Assembly: GCA_964016875.1 (NCBI GenBank)
Contig: OZ024721.1
Coordinates: forward strand, 10,111,001-10,175,000
Length of the DNA stretch: 64,000 nt
Source: Fallopia convolvulus
Lineage: Eukaryota; Streptophyta; Magnoliopsida; Caryophyllales; Polygonaceae
Direction of reading: 5' to 3'
Shown here: positions 1-10,235 of the stretch, piece after piece
Layout of the letters: each line of letters begins with the position of its first letter
How positions within the stretch are numbered: the stretch's first letter is position 1
Notes under the pieces: generated by a model
The model's database searches: none
The model's input: only the letters and a program-made list of their open reading frames with translations
What the model was told of the DNA's origin: nothing
Made by a program: the position numbers and the translations under genes

Positions 1-128
1 GGTCCGAGGTCGACCCGCGACCCGACCCGCAAAACTCACAACCCGCGGGTTAGGTCACGGGTCGTTAAAACAAATTACGGGTCAGCGCGGGTCGCGGGTC
101 GACCCGACCCGACCCATGAGCACCCCTA
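1..128. mobile_element. Terminus of a hAT-type DNA transposon (partial)
   Basis: The segment is dense in CCCGACCC/GGGTCGGG words and ends at 128 with a sequence that reads, on the minus strand, TAGGGGTGCTCATGGGTCGG. Such ends followed by GGGTCGGG subterminal repeats are usual for plant hAT elements. The rest of the element lies before the window, so TSD and coding capacity cannot be checked. Confidence 0.6.
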
Positions 129-2186
129 ATAAAAAACATCACTTAATAATAAATCCAACATAACAATAAATTCAACTCCCTAATATAACAAAAGAAACCA
201 AAGTAAACCCGACCCCACTATGATACACACTCTTCACCACTCCACCTCGCCATCTGGGCTCGACTCATGAATGCATGGGTCCCTGGTTCATACCTGGAAC
301 TGAAAAATATTTCCCGAAGGGTCAGCTACAAATCTATCAATTTAGAAACAATGCGGAATTTGCAAGACGTTTGAAAAACAGTTCTATGGTCAGCATCCAA
401 GTCCACAAATGCACTCATAACTCTAAAGGCCAATACCTAAATTAGTTTTGGTTCGACACACATAGCCACATACACATTCGCAAACACAATTTTACCAAAA
501 AAATGCAATTCCTCCATCTCGCAATCCAACCTCCAAGGCGCTCAAACCGCCCGTCGAGTGCAGAGACATGCCCTCTGACTCCACTTCACAATCTCTCTTC
601 TAACCCCGGCTAAGCCTCCACTGGAGCACTTGCCAAAACACATAGATAATATTTTTCGTTTTGAAGGGGCACGATTTCCTTGTCACACGGACCATACATA
701 GACAACTCTTCCTCTCTTCCAACTACGATGGTCGTGCCAGAACGGTACCAACACATAGAAAACCTTCGAAAACTTATTTCCGATAAAACTCATTTAAAAA
801 TCAATTTGCACACAACAACACAAGCAATTCCAAAACACTTCAAAACGATATTCGGGACTAGTGACCAAAACCAATCTTATAATAACAGCACAAAATCTAA
901 CAAGACAGAAAAAACCAACCAAGTCGAAAGCGACTTACCTTAGACAAAAGATCCTCGAACACGGACAGAAACTAAGAACTTGAGCAAAAATGATTCCCTA
1001 AACATAGTAATGAGCACACTTAATTATTAACCGACCACACTCACAACCATAGAAGCTCTTAATACTACTAGTTGTACACTCCCAAATTTACGTGTCGTAC
1101 CAACTACTACCTAGCCACTACATTATAAACAATTGTACAATATACTTATATGTCTAATGATATATATACCTGACGAACATTTATATCTATCGATATATAT
1201 ATACATATCCAAGTTACTGCTTGCGCTTTTCAAACCCATACATATATAATTATAATTATAAAACAAGCTCCAGTGTCTGTACCGGCTCACACCATGAACA
1301 ACCTCCTACAGTTACAACTTAACCCACCCTTAACAACACTAATAATTAGATTATGCTAACACAACCTCTCACCTTAGTTAACCAATTTAATATGTCGTCC
1401 TACAACTCTTAACCATACAGATAACTCCGCCCCAAACCAGCGGCCTCGATCGGACAACCCTCTCCCGCCCTTCTTCCTCACCAAAACCTAACCCACAACC
1501 CCAGTTGATCGAACCCAATGACCAACTCACCCAACCACACCTTGCCCGGGTAATGATCCACTACGGCTTAGTCCAACATAGGTGACAAGAAGATTGCTTG
1601 AAGATCGCTTACCGGTAGTGTTCGGCGACGACTTCGATGGTGGGTTGTAAAAGTATCGACTTGAACAGAGAATCGCGACACCCACGATCGCCTACCTAGG
1701 ACGAAAATAAGGGGGTTTAGGGATTACTTGGAACACAAAGGAAGGTGTCACGCCCTCCCGATTACCGACTACGAAACGTAGCAAAAGAGACCTTACCAAC
1801 TACGGACGACACTACAAAGAATACGAACGGAGAACGATGGTCTTCGCTCAATGGAGACGTAGGGAGATAGAAAGTTTTCGGCGTGAATTGTAGCTAGGGT
1901 TGGAAGCAGGTTAGGCTTAAATAGATTAGGTGAGATATTTATGTAAATATAATTATGTGGTGGGGATTATGTTGAAATACGTATGGTTAAACTAGGAGTT
2001 TATTAAGGATCGAAAATTGGTTAAAAAAATAAAATCATTAAGATAGGAAATAATAATAATGTTACAACATAGTAATAATAACGCTTTTCGAAGTCACTTT
2101 CAGACCAAGTAACAAGATTTACTTGTCGTCCAAGGCACTCGTTTTTCTTTCCGAAAAGAAAAACGAACCCGAATATTACATACTAC
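129..2186. other. Gene-free AT-rich stretch, probably decayed retrotransposon sequence
   Basis: I recognise no gene; the only ORF (680-943) has no family features. At the right edge, on the minus strand, a sequence beginning TGTAATATTCGGG at about 2180 follows a polypurine-like GGGAGG and a pol-end-like motif (3841-3900) once the solo LTR at 2187-3835 is removed. This suggests that 2180 is the 5' edge of a minus-strand Tekay-like LTR running left. I could not find its other end. Confidence 0.35.
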
Positions 2187-3835
2187 TGATGAGGTATTTT
2201 CGTGGTCGTTAATATTTACCAAAGAAACCTGACTTAACCAAACTTAGTAGAATGGTAAGTAAGGGTCGAAGACTCGTGTATTTGTGTTGTTACTTAGATG
2301 CTAGGTAACCAAGCGGGGAGGGGAGGGGGGTTGTGAATAATTATTCTAATTCTACTATGCAAAATAAAACTAACTATGAATGCAAATATGATTGTGTTTA
2401 AACAAGTCTGAGGAAAGCGTGTTCAACTAGTTAAATCCATCATAGATATGCTTATTGATCATTGATTCTCTTGATTCTTAATTCATTTGAATAATCTATC
2501 GTGGATTATTATCCAAAACTTTATATTTAGTTGAAAGAGCTAACAGTCTGAACAACCCTAATCATCTAACAACCTAGAACAACGTCTAGATTCAATTAAA
2601 CGACAGCTTTAAGTTCAAAGTATCGATAGAAACAAATACTTGACGCAAACAGCTAATCAAGTTATATGTGGTTTATTCCCTTCTACAACTGATCGAACAA
2701 CCCGAATGGGTCTAAACAATTATAGTTGCTACTTTATCAAATCAATCTCAAACGGGACTTAATCAGATTAGTTGTAAATTATCCCAGAAATATTATTATG
2801 TAGCTAATCTAACAAAACCCTAGAATAACTCTGATTCAATTAAGCTTAGGGAATAAAACCTATCCAAGTTGTCGAGAATCAAACAAACCTCACTATAATA
2901 TGCAATCTATGATCTTAATAACTAGTCAAATACAATGAATTTAGCAATGCATAATTAAATTAAGAAAAAACTTACAAAAGGTTCAAAGGTTGCCTCTTGA
3001 GAAAAGAAACCCTAGCCTCCAAATTATGATCAAGGTTATCAAAGAAAAGCTAAAAACAAGGTTTAAATACCCTTAAGATATCCAGACCCATAAATCCTGA
3101 AATTACATCCAACACTTCAGAAAATATATCATAAAACCCATATCGAAGCCCAACTTCACAGCCCAACTCGTCCGCGGAGAAAATGATGGCGCGGTCTCTT
3201 CCTAAGGTGGCGTGGTCACGCAGGTTGGTGTTGTAGCCCGTTGCATCCCTCAGTTCAACATTCAAGCGACACTTCAGAGGCTATTTTGACCCCCTTCGAG
3301 ATGGAATTTGGACTCGGAGTAAAAATATGAATTGTATCTCTTTGAATTAGCTTTCCATTGATATCAAATTCAGCTTCATCCGACCACTATATCTCCCAAA
3401 CCAAGCATTTCAAGATAGAGGTGTCGGAGTAAAAATATGAATTGTATCTCTTTGAATTAGTTTTCCATTGATATCAAATTCAGCTTCATCCGACCACTAT
3501 ATCTCCCAAACCAAGCATTTCAAGATAGAGGTGTCGAAACAACAACTTCAATGCATGACCCGGGTTTAAGCGTTCTTTTCCCACAACCTCTTGGGCCTTA
3601 GCTCTTCTAATCTTCACTTGTATAACTCTAAGCTTTATCAAACTCTACCGTATTCCGCTAAGCTCCACCCCATCCACGCTTGTTTACCTAAAGATTTGCT
3701 AAACCGAACAAAACAAGCGCAAAACCCGAAATTCCTAGAAAACCTAAAAACCTAAGAACTAGACTAAACTACCCTAAAACCATGCAATATAAACATAAGT
3801 ATGCATCCTAAACACTACCTAAGTGCAAGCTATCA
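2187..3835 (-). mobile_element. Solo LTR of an Athila-type Ty3 retrotransposon
   Basis: Read on the minus strand the segment starts TGATAGCTTGC and ends AATACCTCATCA, the same ends as the LTRs of the full Athila at 25324-37605; internal blocks around 2800-3050 also match that LTR. The 5-bp duplications actac at 2182-2186 and 3836-3840 flank it exactly. No internal region or second LTR is present, so it is a solo LTR left by LTR-LTR recombination. It carries a 110-bp internal tandem duplication and a small ORF (3050-3265) that is not a gene. Confidence 0.9.
3314..3533. repeat. Two-copy 110-bp tandem duplication inside the solo LTR
   Basis: Units 3314-3423 and 3424-3533 differ at one base by eye (ctttcc against ttttcc). 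The near identity shows a duplication younger than the LTR insertion. Confidence 0.95.
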
Positions 3836-3840
3836 ACTAC

Positions 3841-3900
3841 CTCCCTTAAGAAAGTTTTGTCCCAAAACTTTTATAATGAAGGAAAATATATCTCAAGGTT
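3841..3900 (-). pseudogene. Remnant of a Ty3 pol 3' end and polypurine tract
   Basis: On the minus strand the segment contains the kind of sequence found just before the 3' LTR of Tekay-like elements (GGGACAAAACTTTCTTAAGG followed by GAGG). It is too short to define a protein. The solo Athila LTR sits exactly between this remnant and the possible LTR edge at 2180. Confidence 0.35.
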
Positions 3901-3940
3901 TTACACTAGTATACCAAAACTATTAACTTATATCATTTAT

Positions 3941-4255
3941 GAACTAGAATACATGACACAAGTAACAATTATTGTGAATTAAATTTCATGAACCGTATTA
4001 AAATTGTTATGAACCTAATCGTATAAAGACATGAACCCGCAAAATACGATTTATGTACTAGATTACGTGACAAAAATAACAAGTATTATGAATTAAATTT
4101 CATGAACCATATTGACATTTGTTATGAACTGAACTATATAATGACATGAACGAACAAAATATCATTTATTAATAAATGATACAAAATAACAAATATTGTG
4201 AAATAAATTTTATGAACCTTATTAATAATTCTTATGAACCTCAGACATGAACCTT
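3941..4255. repeat. Degenerate tandem repeat, about 114-bp period, three units
   Basis: Units start near 3941, 4055 and 4169. Each contains variants of GAATTAAATTTCATGAACC followed by TTATGAACC and GACATGAAC. The units have diverged, with small indels. No coding signal is seen. Confidence 0.75.
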
Positions 4256-4803
4256 TACTTTAAACTCTTCCAATTATGAGCCTTATTGACAAGCGCACAG
4301 TCTACATACTTTTTCTTCAAGATATCATCCCAAAGTTCGCCCTCACTCATAATAAAATGGCAGCCAAGCTTAGCAACTAAGGCAATGTTCATGTCTCTCA
4401 TAGATCGAATACCCCCAACCGCCTTGATGTCTTGATAACACAATCTCCGACCAAACAACTTCTTGATAACACAATCTCCAACCAAACAAACAACTTTATG
4501 TATTCTCCTTTGCTCACTAGAACTTCCCCAAATGAAGGCCTTATTCATTTTTCCGATTCTATTGCATACACTTATAGAGTTATATATAGGGAGAAGTGTG
4601 TTGATCATAGAATAAATCGACATAGACGTCAAAACCGGCTTGACCAAAGTTACTCTGCCAGCAAGGCTCAGAGTCTTAGATACAAATGTTGAGCTCATCA
4701 TCACTTCAAAATGTTTCATTAATTCCATCAATCGATGAGATAGACGGTCAAGCAAGGGACCGAATTTACAGAAAATATCCCAAACTTTCATTTCATAAAT
4801 CAA
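4255..4803 (-). pseudogene. LINE (L1-type) reverse-transcriptase C-terminal fragment
   Basis: The 182-residue open frame matches the thumb/connection part of plant non-LTR reverse transcriptases: motifs RLSHRL, LSLAGRVTLVKPVL, AFIWGSS and GGIRSMRDMNIALVAKLG occur in the expected order. The catalytic palm (YxDD) and the endonuclease domain are absent, so it is a 5'-truncated, dead copy. A 28-bp internal duplication (about 4432-4490, TTGATAACACAATCTCC repeated) adds residues before the GGIRSMRD motif. The MULE lies just upstream of it in its reading direction. Confidence 0.85.
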
Positions 4804-4879
4804 TTGGGCTTATTTTGACTCTTTCCACAACCCATCTCGCTATTTTCTTTTCCTTTAGAAAATATGAAATTAGATGGGA

Positions 4880-4888
4880 AAAAAAGTA
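4880..4888. repeat. Candidate 9-bp target site duplication of the MULE, left copy
   Basis: The sequence aaaaaagta here recurs at 14337-14345, immediately outside the matching terminal inverted repeats. Nine bases is the usual MULE target duplication. The low complexity of the A-run keeps confidence moderate. Confidence 0.6.
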
Positions 4889-4974
4889 GGTTGTTGATTT
4901 ATACACACGAAAAAATTTGTAAGCGCACACAGATATCCGCGCAACGCCATTTCGCGCGAAATGGCGTTGCGCGG
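4889..4974 (+). repeat. MULE left terminus with a 38-bp perfect palindrome
   Basis: Positions 4937-4974 are their own reverse complement over all 38 bases (CCGCGCAACGCCATTTCGC is one arm). The block from about 4921 (aagcgcaca) matches the inverted right end. Just inside, 5029-5115 holds more variants of the same word (cgcgaaacggtgttgcgcgc), so the subterminal zone is a field of related hairpins. Confidence 0.85.
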
Positions 4975-5197
4975 AAGGGGGCAATTCCGGAATATTAAAA
5001 AAGGGTTTCGGGAGCGTGGCGGAAAGGGACCCGCGCAACGAGGTTGCTCGCGAAACGGTGTTGCGCGCGCAACACCGTTTCGTGCAAGCGCGCAACGCTG
5101 TTGCGCGCAATCCAACGGTAAAAAAAAGTGCCGTTGTATTGGCGCGAGGCCTCGTTGCGCAGATCTCAACGGTAAAAAAAACGGTCGAATTGTCCCC

Positions 5198-5206
5198 TAT
5201 AAATAC
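5198..5206 (+). promoter_or_regulatory. TATA box of the MULE transposase gene
   Basis: CTATAAATA lies 59 bases before the chosen ATG at 5265, leaving room for a 5' leader of roughly 30 bases. It sits inside the subterminal palindrome zone, as expected for a promoter within a MULE terminus. Confidence 0.6.
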
Positions 5207-5264
5207 CCATTTCGATTCCACATTATAGTTGGAGTATACCTTCAATCCACATCATTGCTTAAAA

Positions 5265-8200
5265 ATGTCGTCAGGAGAAGAAGATAAGTCATCAAGCGAT
5301 TATCATCCCGAGGAGGAAGATTCATCGTCAATCGATAGTTTCATAGCTGAGGATGATGAAGGTGTATCGGGAGAAGACTACGGAACCGACTCCGATGCAT
5401 CAAGCGAGCCAGAACAGGTATTTTTCAAAGAACCCATAATATTATGTCATTTACGAACGTAGTATATTGAAAGTTAGGATAGTGTAATTTATAATATTTT
5501 GTTTTTACATTTTGAAATCATAGGTTGTCGGAATAGATTTTTCTATTGCTTTCCACTATGATGGGGTGTGGAGTGATCGAAGAGAAATGCTTGATTGGGC
5601 TAGACAAATTGCAATTTCGAAGAATTTTGTACTAGTCATAAAAACCTCAAATCCAAACAGGGTCATACTCACTTGTGACCTAGCTGGTAGATATAGATGT
5701 GGCAAGAGGGTGTTGCCCGGACTGGAAAATAGGAGCATTTATAAGCCACTTACCGATACTGCGACTAGGAAGTGTGGATGTCTGTTTGAATTGAATGGGG
5801 TCCGTCTCAAGGGAAAAAATGGATGGGTCTTAACGGTAAAGTGCGGACAACACAATCATCGCCTCCCCACTAGTTTGTTAGCTCATCCATATGCGGGCCG
5901 ATTGACAGCTGAGCAGAAGGAGTTTGTGAAAGGGAAGTTACTATATCTAGCCACCCCGAAGATGATACTTGAAGAGTTGAGGTCAAGGTACCCGGGAAAT
6001 GTGACCTCAATTAGACAAATCTACAATATGAGGGATAAGTTACTTCTTGAGGATTGCGGAGAATTGACGGTGACACAATGGTCTTTGAAGTTCTTGAAAG
6101 ACCGAGGATACATTGTCCATCCAAGACGAGTAAGGGGTTCTAATGTTATGAATGCCTTGTTTTTTGTGCACCCCACAAGTCTGCGCATGCTGAAGATGTT
6201 TCCCTATGTCGTCATTATGGACTCCACATACAAGACCAATAGGTATGTTATTTTAAAATGTAATCGACTTGATTAGTATGTTTCCAGTATAAATGTTTAA
6301 AACAACTTGTTGTGCTAGGTACGACATGCCTTTATTGGAGATGGTTGGCTTCACTTGCACCGGAAATACATTCAGCATCGGGTTTGCATTTATTTCAAAC
6401 GAAGATGTCGCTAGTTATAGGTGGGTGCTAACTCAATTGAAAGGCGTGTACGACGAGCTTGGAGTCCAGGTCAATGCAATCATGACAGATCGCGAGCAGG
6501 CTCTAATCAAGGCGATAAGTCAAGTTTTCGGGGACGGAGTCCAACATTTGTTGTGTTGGGTGCACATCAGACACAAAATTATTGTGTACGGCCTAAAGGT
6601 GTTTGCGAAAGCTGAAAAACCACATGAGTTGTCACGCAGGTTTGCAAATGCTTGTTGGGTGCTCTTTTCATCCACCACAGAGGCGACATTTGAAGAAAGG
6701 TATGTAGAATTGAAGAGAAGATGGCGACCGACGCTTATTGCATACGTGGAGAAGGTGTGGCTTAATCCATTCAAGAAGAACATAGTGCGTGCTTGGACCG
6801 ATCATACACTCCACTTTCAGACGAGAACCACCAATAGGTAATTTCATTTTTAGCATTTGAATTCAGTTTGAATTATAGAAAGTGTATTCGTTCAATACTT
6901 AAAATTTGACATGTGTTTTTCAGGGTCGAAGGGATGCACGCTGTGCTGAAAAAGATATTGGATTCATCTCGAGGAGGCTTCAACACCGTGATACTAAGGA
7001 TTCACATCCAGATGCAATCTCAAACCAACACTTTGAGGACAGCCATTGAGAGAACCAGAATACAAAACCCAACAAAATACAGAGTACTGGCGAATAAGTT
7101 CAAAGGCTGTTTCGTCCTATACGCGGACACGTTTCAAGGCAATGCCTAGATAAGTTGTTAGACATGTATTATGATATAGCAATTGAGTTGACGCAGGGTA
7201 CACTCGATATGGAGTGCCACGACTACTTTTGGAGGGAATGTCACGGTCTTCCATGCAAGCATCAAGTTGCACACGCTATCATAACTAAAGTACCCATCGA
7301 GCTGGAGGAGATTCATCCTTTTTGGAAACAGATCGAATGGGATGACCTTAGTGATGACAACGATCTTGCCCTTGCCTGCGTACCCTTGACCATTCAAGAC
7401 CCAACGTGGGACGAAATGGTGGCAAAGCGAAATAGCGGTCAGATGCGTAGAGACCAGTATTTGCAGATCACATCAGCGTTCAAAGATTCAGAGCGTCCTG
7501 AAGCCACAAACCTTATTGAGCCGATACCTTATGAGTCGCCAGATGGAGCCAACAAGTATTCAACCACCCGGGAGAAAACACACCTTGAGCACGTAATGGA
7601 AGAGTACGAGAGGGAGCAACAAAGACGGAAAGACAACGACAGTCGGAGCAAAGCAAATACATCGGCGCCATCCCGACCACGCGGACGACCTAAAGGATCT
7701 AGGAATAAGAAACGGACCGAAGCTAGAGTTGATACGCCTTCGGTTGCGACCGCGCTTCCTAGCACCGCTACCCCCGCCGTTGGAAGCCACCGTGGCCCCC
7801 CTACGAGTGTCAAATGGCGCGGGGTTAACTTTGGCATCGGTAATGTGGATAGTTTTGTCTTTTCGTTCATTGATGATGCTAGGGACGTGATGGGAGACGG
7901 TCATTGTGGTTTTCGGTCACTTGCTTGCGTATTGGGGAGACAAGAGGATGAGTATTACAGTATTCGATGGGAGCTTCAGGCAGAATTGATGCGGAACAGA
8001 GATATGTATGAAGTCTTGTTCACTAGGGGCCTTACACCATTTGCTGAGCTCTTGAAGCATACCGGCCATGTGGAGTCTCCTTGCTCGAACGAATACTGGC
8101 TAGATATGCCGCTACACGGCTTTGTGTTTTCTACCTTTTATCAAGTGCCACTTGTGATGTTATCGAGGGATCGAGGCTCCCACACGTGTTTACCGTTGCG

Positions 8201-8531
8201 GATTTTTGGTAACAATCAAGGACATGGGATACCGCCACCAGTCGTTGTTATCGCCCACGTTGGTCAACGAGACCACTTCATACCGGTGAGACATTTGTAA
8301 TCACTTTTTTTACGTTTTTTGTTTTTGTACATTTTCCTTTCGTGCATGTGACATAACATTTCTTTTCAGGTATGGCTTACGGGGAACGCGCCTATCCCCC
8401 CACCTCCTCATGCATGGCGTCGATTTCATGACCCCAGCGCCGACTACTGGCTCGAGGCTCTTACCCCGAGGATTGACCATTGGAAGGCTTGCCCAAGGGA
8501 CATCGGTCGGGATCCGGAGACATTTTCTTAG
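5265..8531 (+). CDS. MULE transposase (FAR1-type zinc finger, DDE core, SWIM, AT-hook) fused to an OTU protease domain
   Basis: Five exons joined by GT-AG introns are proposed: 5265-5417, 5524-6242, 6319-6837, 6924-8285 and 8370-8531, about 970 codons. ATG 5265 starts an acidic Ser/Glu-rich head. Exon 2 has a WRKY-GCM1/FAR1-type zinc site ending CGQHNHR, then the first MULE catalytic Asp in MDSTYKTNR. Exon 3 has MTDREQALIKAI, with the second Asp. NR/VEGMHAVLKK spans intron 3 and includes the likely catalytic Glu. A SWIM-type site (ECHGLPCKHQ) and an AT-hook (PRGRPKGSRNKK) follow. The C-terminus is an OTU cysteine protease domain with GDGHCGFR (Asp and Cys) and RDHFIPV (His); splicing at 8285/8370 adds about 53 residues beyond the stop at 8298. 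One frameshift near 7098-7125 breaks exon 4. Known role: cut-and-paste transposition in the nucleus. The OTU domain would cleave ubiquitin or a related chain, which is inferred from the family. Confidence 0.85.
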
Positions 8532-8576
8532 GACAGTCTTGTGGCAAGATGGATTGTTATGGGATATGTACTTTAT

Positions 8577-9016
8577 TAAGAAGAACATGTTTTCATATTT
8601 CATGTATTGTGTGCCCCATTTAGGGGATTTATGAACTATTTCATGTATTGTGTGCCCCGTTTAGGGGATTTATGAACTTTCATATTTCATGTATTTCGAT
8701 GGATTGTTATGGGATATGTACTTTATTATTCCTCTTCTAGTATGAGAGTCACCCAAGACTTGAACGGGCCCCTTATCACTAAAGCAACCAAAGCACGGTT
8801 GGGAGGGCGAAGGGACTCAACTAGATCAACATGAGCTTACCTTCTGGCTCTCTCTACGGGTGGAGGAAGAAGAACATGTTTTCATATTTCATGTATTGTG
8901 TGCCCCGTTTAGGGGATTTATGAACTATTTCATGTATTGTGTGCCCCATTTAGGGGATTTATGAACTTTCATATTTCATGTATTTCGATGGATTATTATG
9001 GGATATGTACTTTATT
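8577..9016. repeat. Direct repeat of about 150 bp flanking a 136-bp insert
   Basis: The block 8577-8730 recurs nearly unchanged at 8867-9016. Within each block the phrase CATGTATTGTGTGCCCC plus TTTAGGGG occurs twice, so four copies exist. The insert at 8731-8866 (CTAGTATGAGAGTCACCC onward) is unrelated and unrecognised. The repeats form the 3' flank of the transposase gene. Confidence 0.85.
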
Positions 9017-9057
9017 AAGAAGAACGAATCTTGTTGAAGTGGGATGAATTTCACCAC

Positions 9058-9172
9058 GGGTAACAGAAGGCGCGCAATGGGCCCTCGTGTCTGCGCGAAA
9101 TGGGCCTTCGAGCAGGGCTCGAAGGCCCATTTCGCGCAGACACGAGGGCCCATTGCGCGCCTTCTGTTACCC
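9058..9172. repeat. Perfect inverted repeat with 56-bp arms and a 3-base loop
   Basis: Arms 9058-9113 and 9117-9172 are exact reverse complements around the loop agg. They contain GGGCCCTCGTGTCTGCGCG and AAATGGGCC, words resembling the MULE subterminal repeats (GCCCATTTCGCGC near 14091). The transcript would form a long hairpin. It lies 126 bases before a TATA box and between the transposase gene and the SUMO-like ORF. Confidence 0.95.
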
Positions 9173-9297
9173 CTTTCACCCAACTGGGTAATTCCATTTT
9201 TACCAGTTCCGCGCATGCTTCTGAAAATAGTATACCATCAGCTTTTCTGGTGACAAGACTTATGCATGCACATCTCTGGGTGCGAGCAAATTCCAAG

Positions 9298-9304
9298 TAT
9301 AAAA
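9298..9304 (+). promoter_or_regulatory. TATA box of the SUMO-like ORF
   Basis: TATAAAA stands 94 bases before ATG 9392, with a pyrimidine-rich leader (CTTCTCCATTGTTGCTCC) between them. It implies an independent promoter rather than read-through from the transposase gene. Confidence 0.5.
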
Positions 9305-9391
9305 TGAGACCTAAACCTTCTCCATTGTTGCTCCACTCTCTATCAACCCTAAACTCTATACCGAAACCAGAATTTCATTATCGCTGCACCA

Positions 9392-9695
9392 ATGGCTAAA
9401 AGGAAAGCGTGTTCATCGCGAACCTACCCCTTTGCTCCACCCATCATAAACTTCTCCATCGTCCACGTCCGTGGGGTGAGGGAGACAAAGACGGAATGGT
9501 CTGTGATACAGGGCGCATCAATAAAAAAACATCATCATGAACTGGAGCGAAGCTGGCTATGGAGCACGGTGCAGCTTCTTCTTGAACGACAACGATATAA
9601 CACATCGTATCTACGCCAAAGAAACCACGGTGCAGCTTCGCCTGACTGAAGGTGACGAGATTCAGGCGATTGATGATATTTCGCCGGAGAATTAA
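9392..9695 (+). pseudogene. SUMO-like (ubiquitin-fold) small protein of the MULE, one frameshift
   Basis: ATG 9392 opens MAKRKACSSRTYPF and then INFSIVHVRGVRETKTEW and VIQGASIKK, which resembles the first strands and helix start of SUMO (hydrophobic strand, G, Ile-rich strand, then LKKLM-like helix). The frame is lost at a run of seven A (9523-9529). In the next frame the sequence continues with CSFFLNDNDI, YAKETTVQLRL and TEGDEIQAI, closely like the SUMO end (FLFDG, then MEDGDEIDA), and stops at 9693-9695. There is no C-terminal Gly-Gly, so even an intact version should not be conjugated; a binding or decoy role is more likely. About 100 residues in all. The family call is by motif only, with no search. 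It could also be another beta-grasp protein. A single-base assembly error in the A-run is possible. Confidence 0.5.
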
Positions 9696-9887
9696 TGATG
9701 TGGTTTACTGTTATAAGTCACTTTTTATGGATCCAAGTGTTTTTTCAGTAAGTTGTTGTTTATGGTGTAGGGTGTATGTTGTTTATGGTTTTTTCAAGTG
9801 CCACTTGTTTAGTGGTTTAAGTCATTATGGTTGTTGCACGGTTTTTTTGGTAAGTTGGTTGTAAGCGCCGTCGAAATGTGGATCCAA

Positions 9888-10058
9888 GTGTTATAAATTT
9901 CAATCGTTGTTTACGCTAAACCCTAAACCCTAAACCCTAAACCCTAACCCTAACCCTAACCCTAACCCTAACCATGTGTTATAAATTTAAAGTGTTATAA
10001 ATTTCAATCGTTGTTTACGCTAAACCCTAAACCCTAAACCCTAAACCCTAAACCCTAA
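9888..10058. repeat. Interstitial telomere-like arrays inside the MULE
   Basis: Two arrays (about 9916-9973 and 10020-10058) follow two copies of the same lead sequence (GTGTTATAAATTTCAATCG, at about 9888 and 9991), so the whole is a duplicated unit of about 103 bp. The first array starts with plant heptamers CCCTAAA and switches to hexamers CCCTAA; the second is heptamers only. They lie between the convergent SUMO-like and PMD genes. Confidence 0.9.
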
Positions 10059-10235
10059 TGTACTAATGGAGATAATCCAAAAACAACAAAAATAAATACG
10101 TAAAGTACTAATGTATGTCATCCGAACCATCCAAAACATCCAAAATCAAGAATAGTAATGTGAAATGAAACCAACAATCCAAAACCACCAAAAATAGATA
10201 CATAATGTACTACTGTATGTGTAATATGAAAGCAT

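Noticed and set aside
680..943. Small ORF MSHGPYIDN...
   Set aside because: No recognisable domain or promoter, in AT-rich decayed sequence; consistent with chance.
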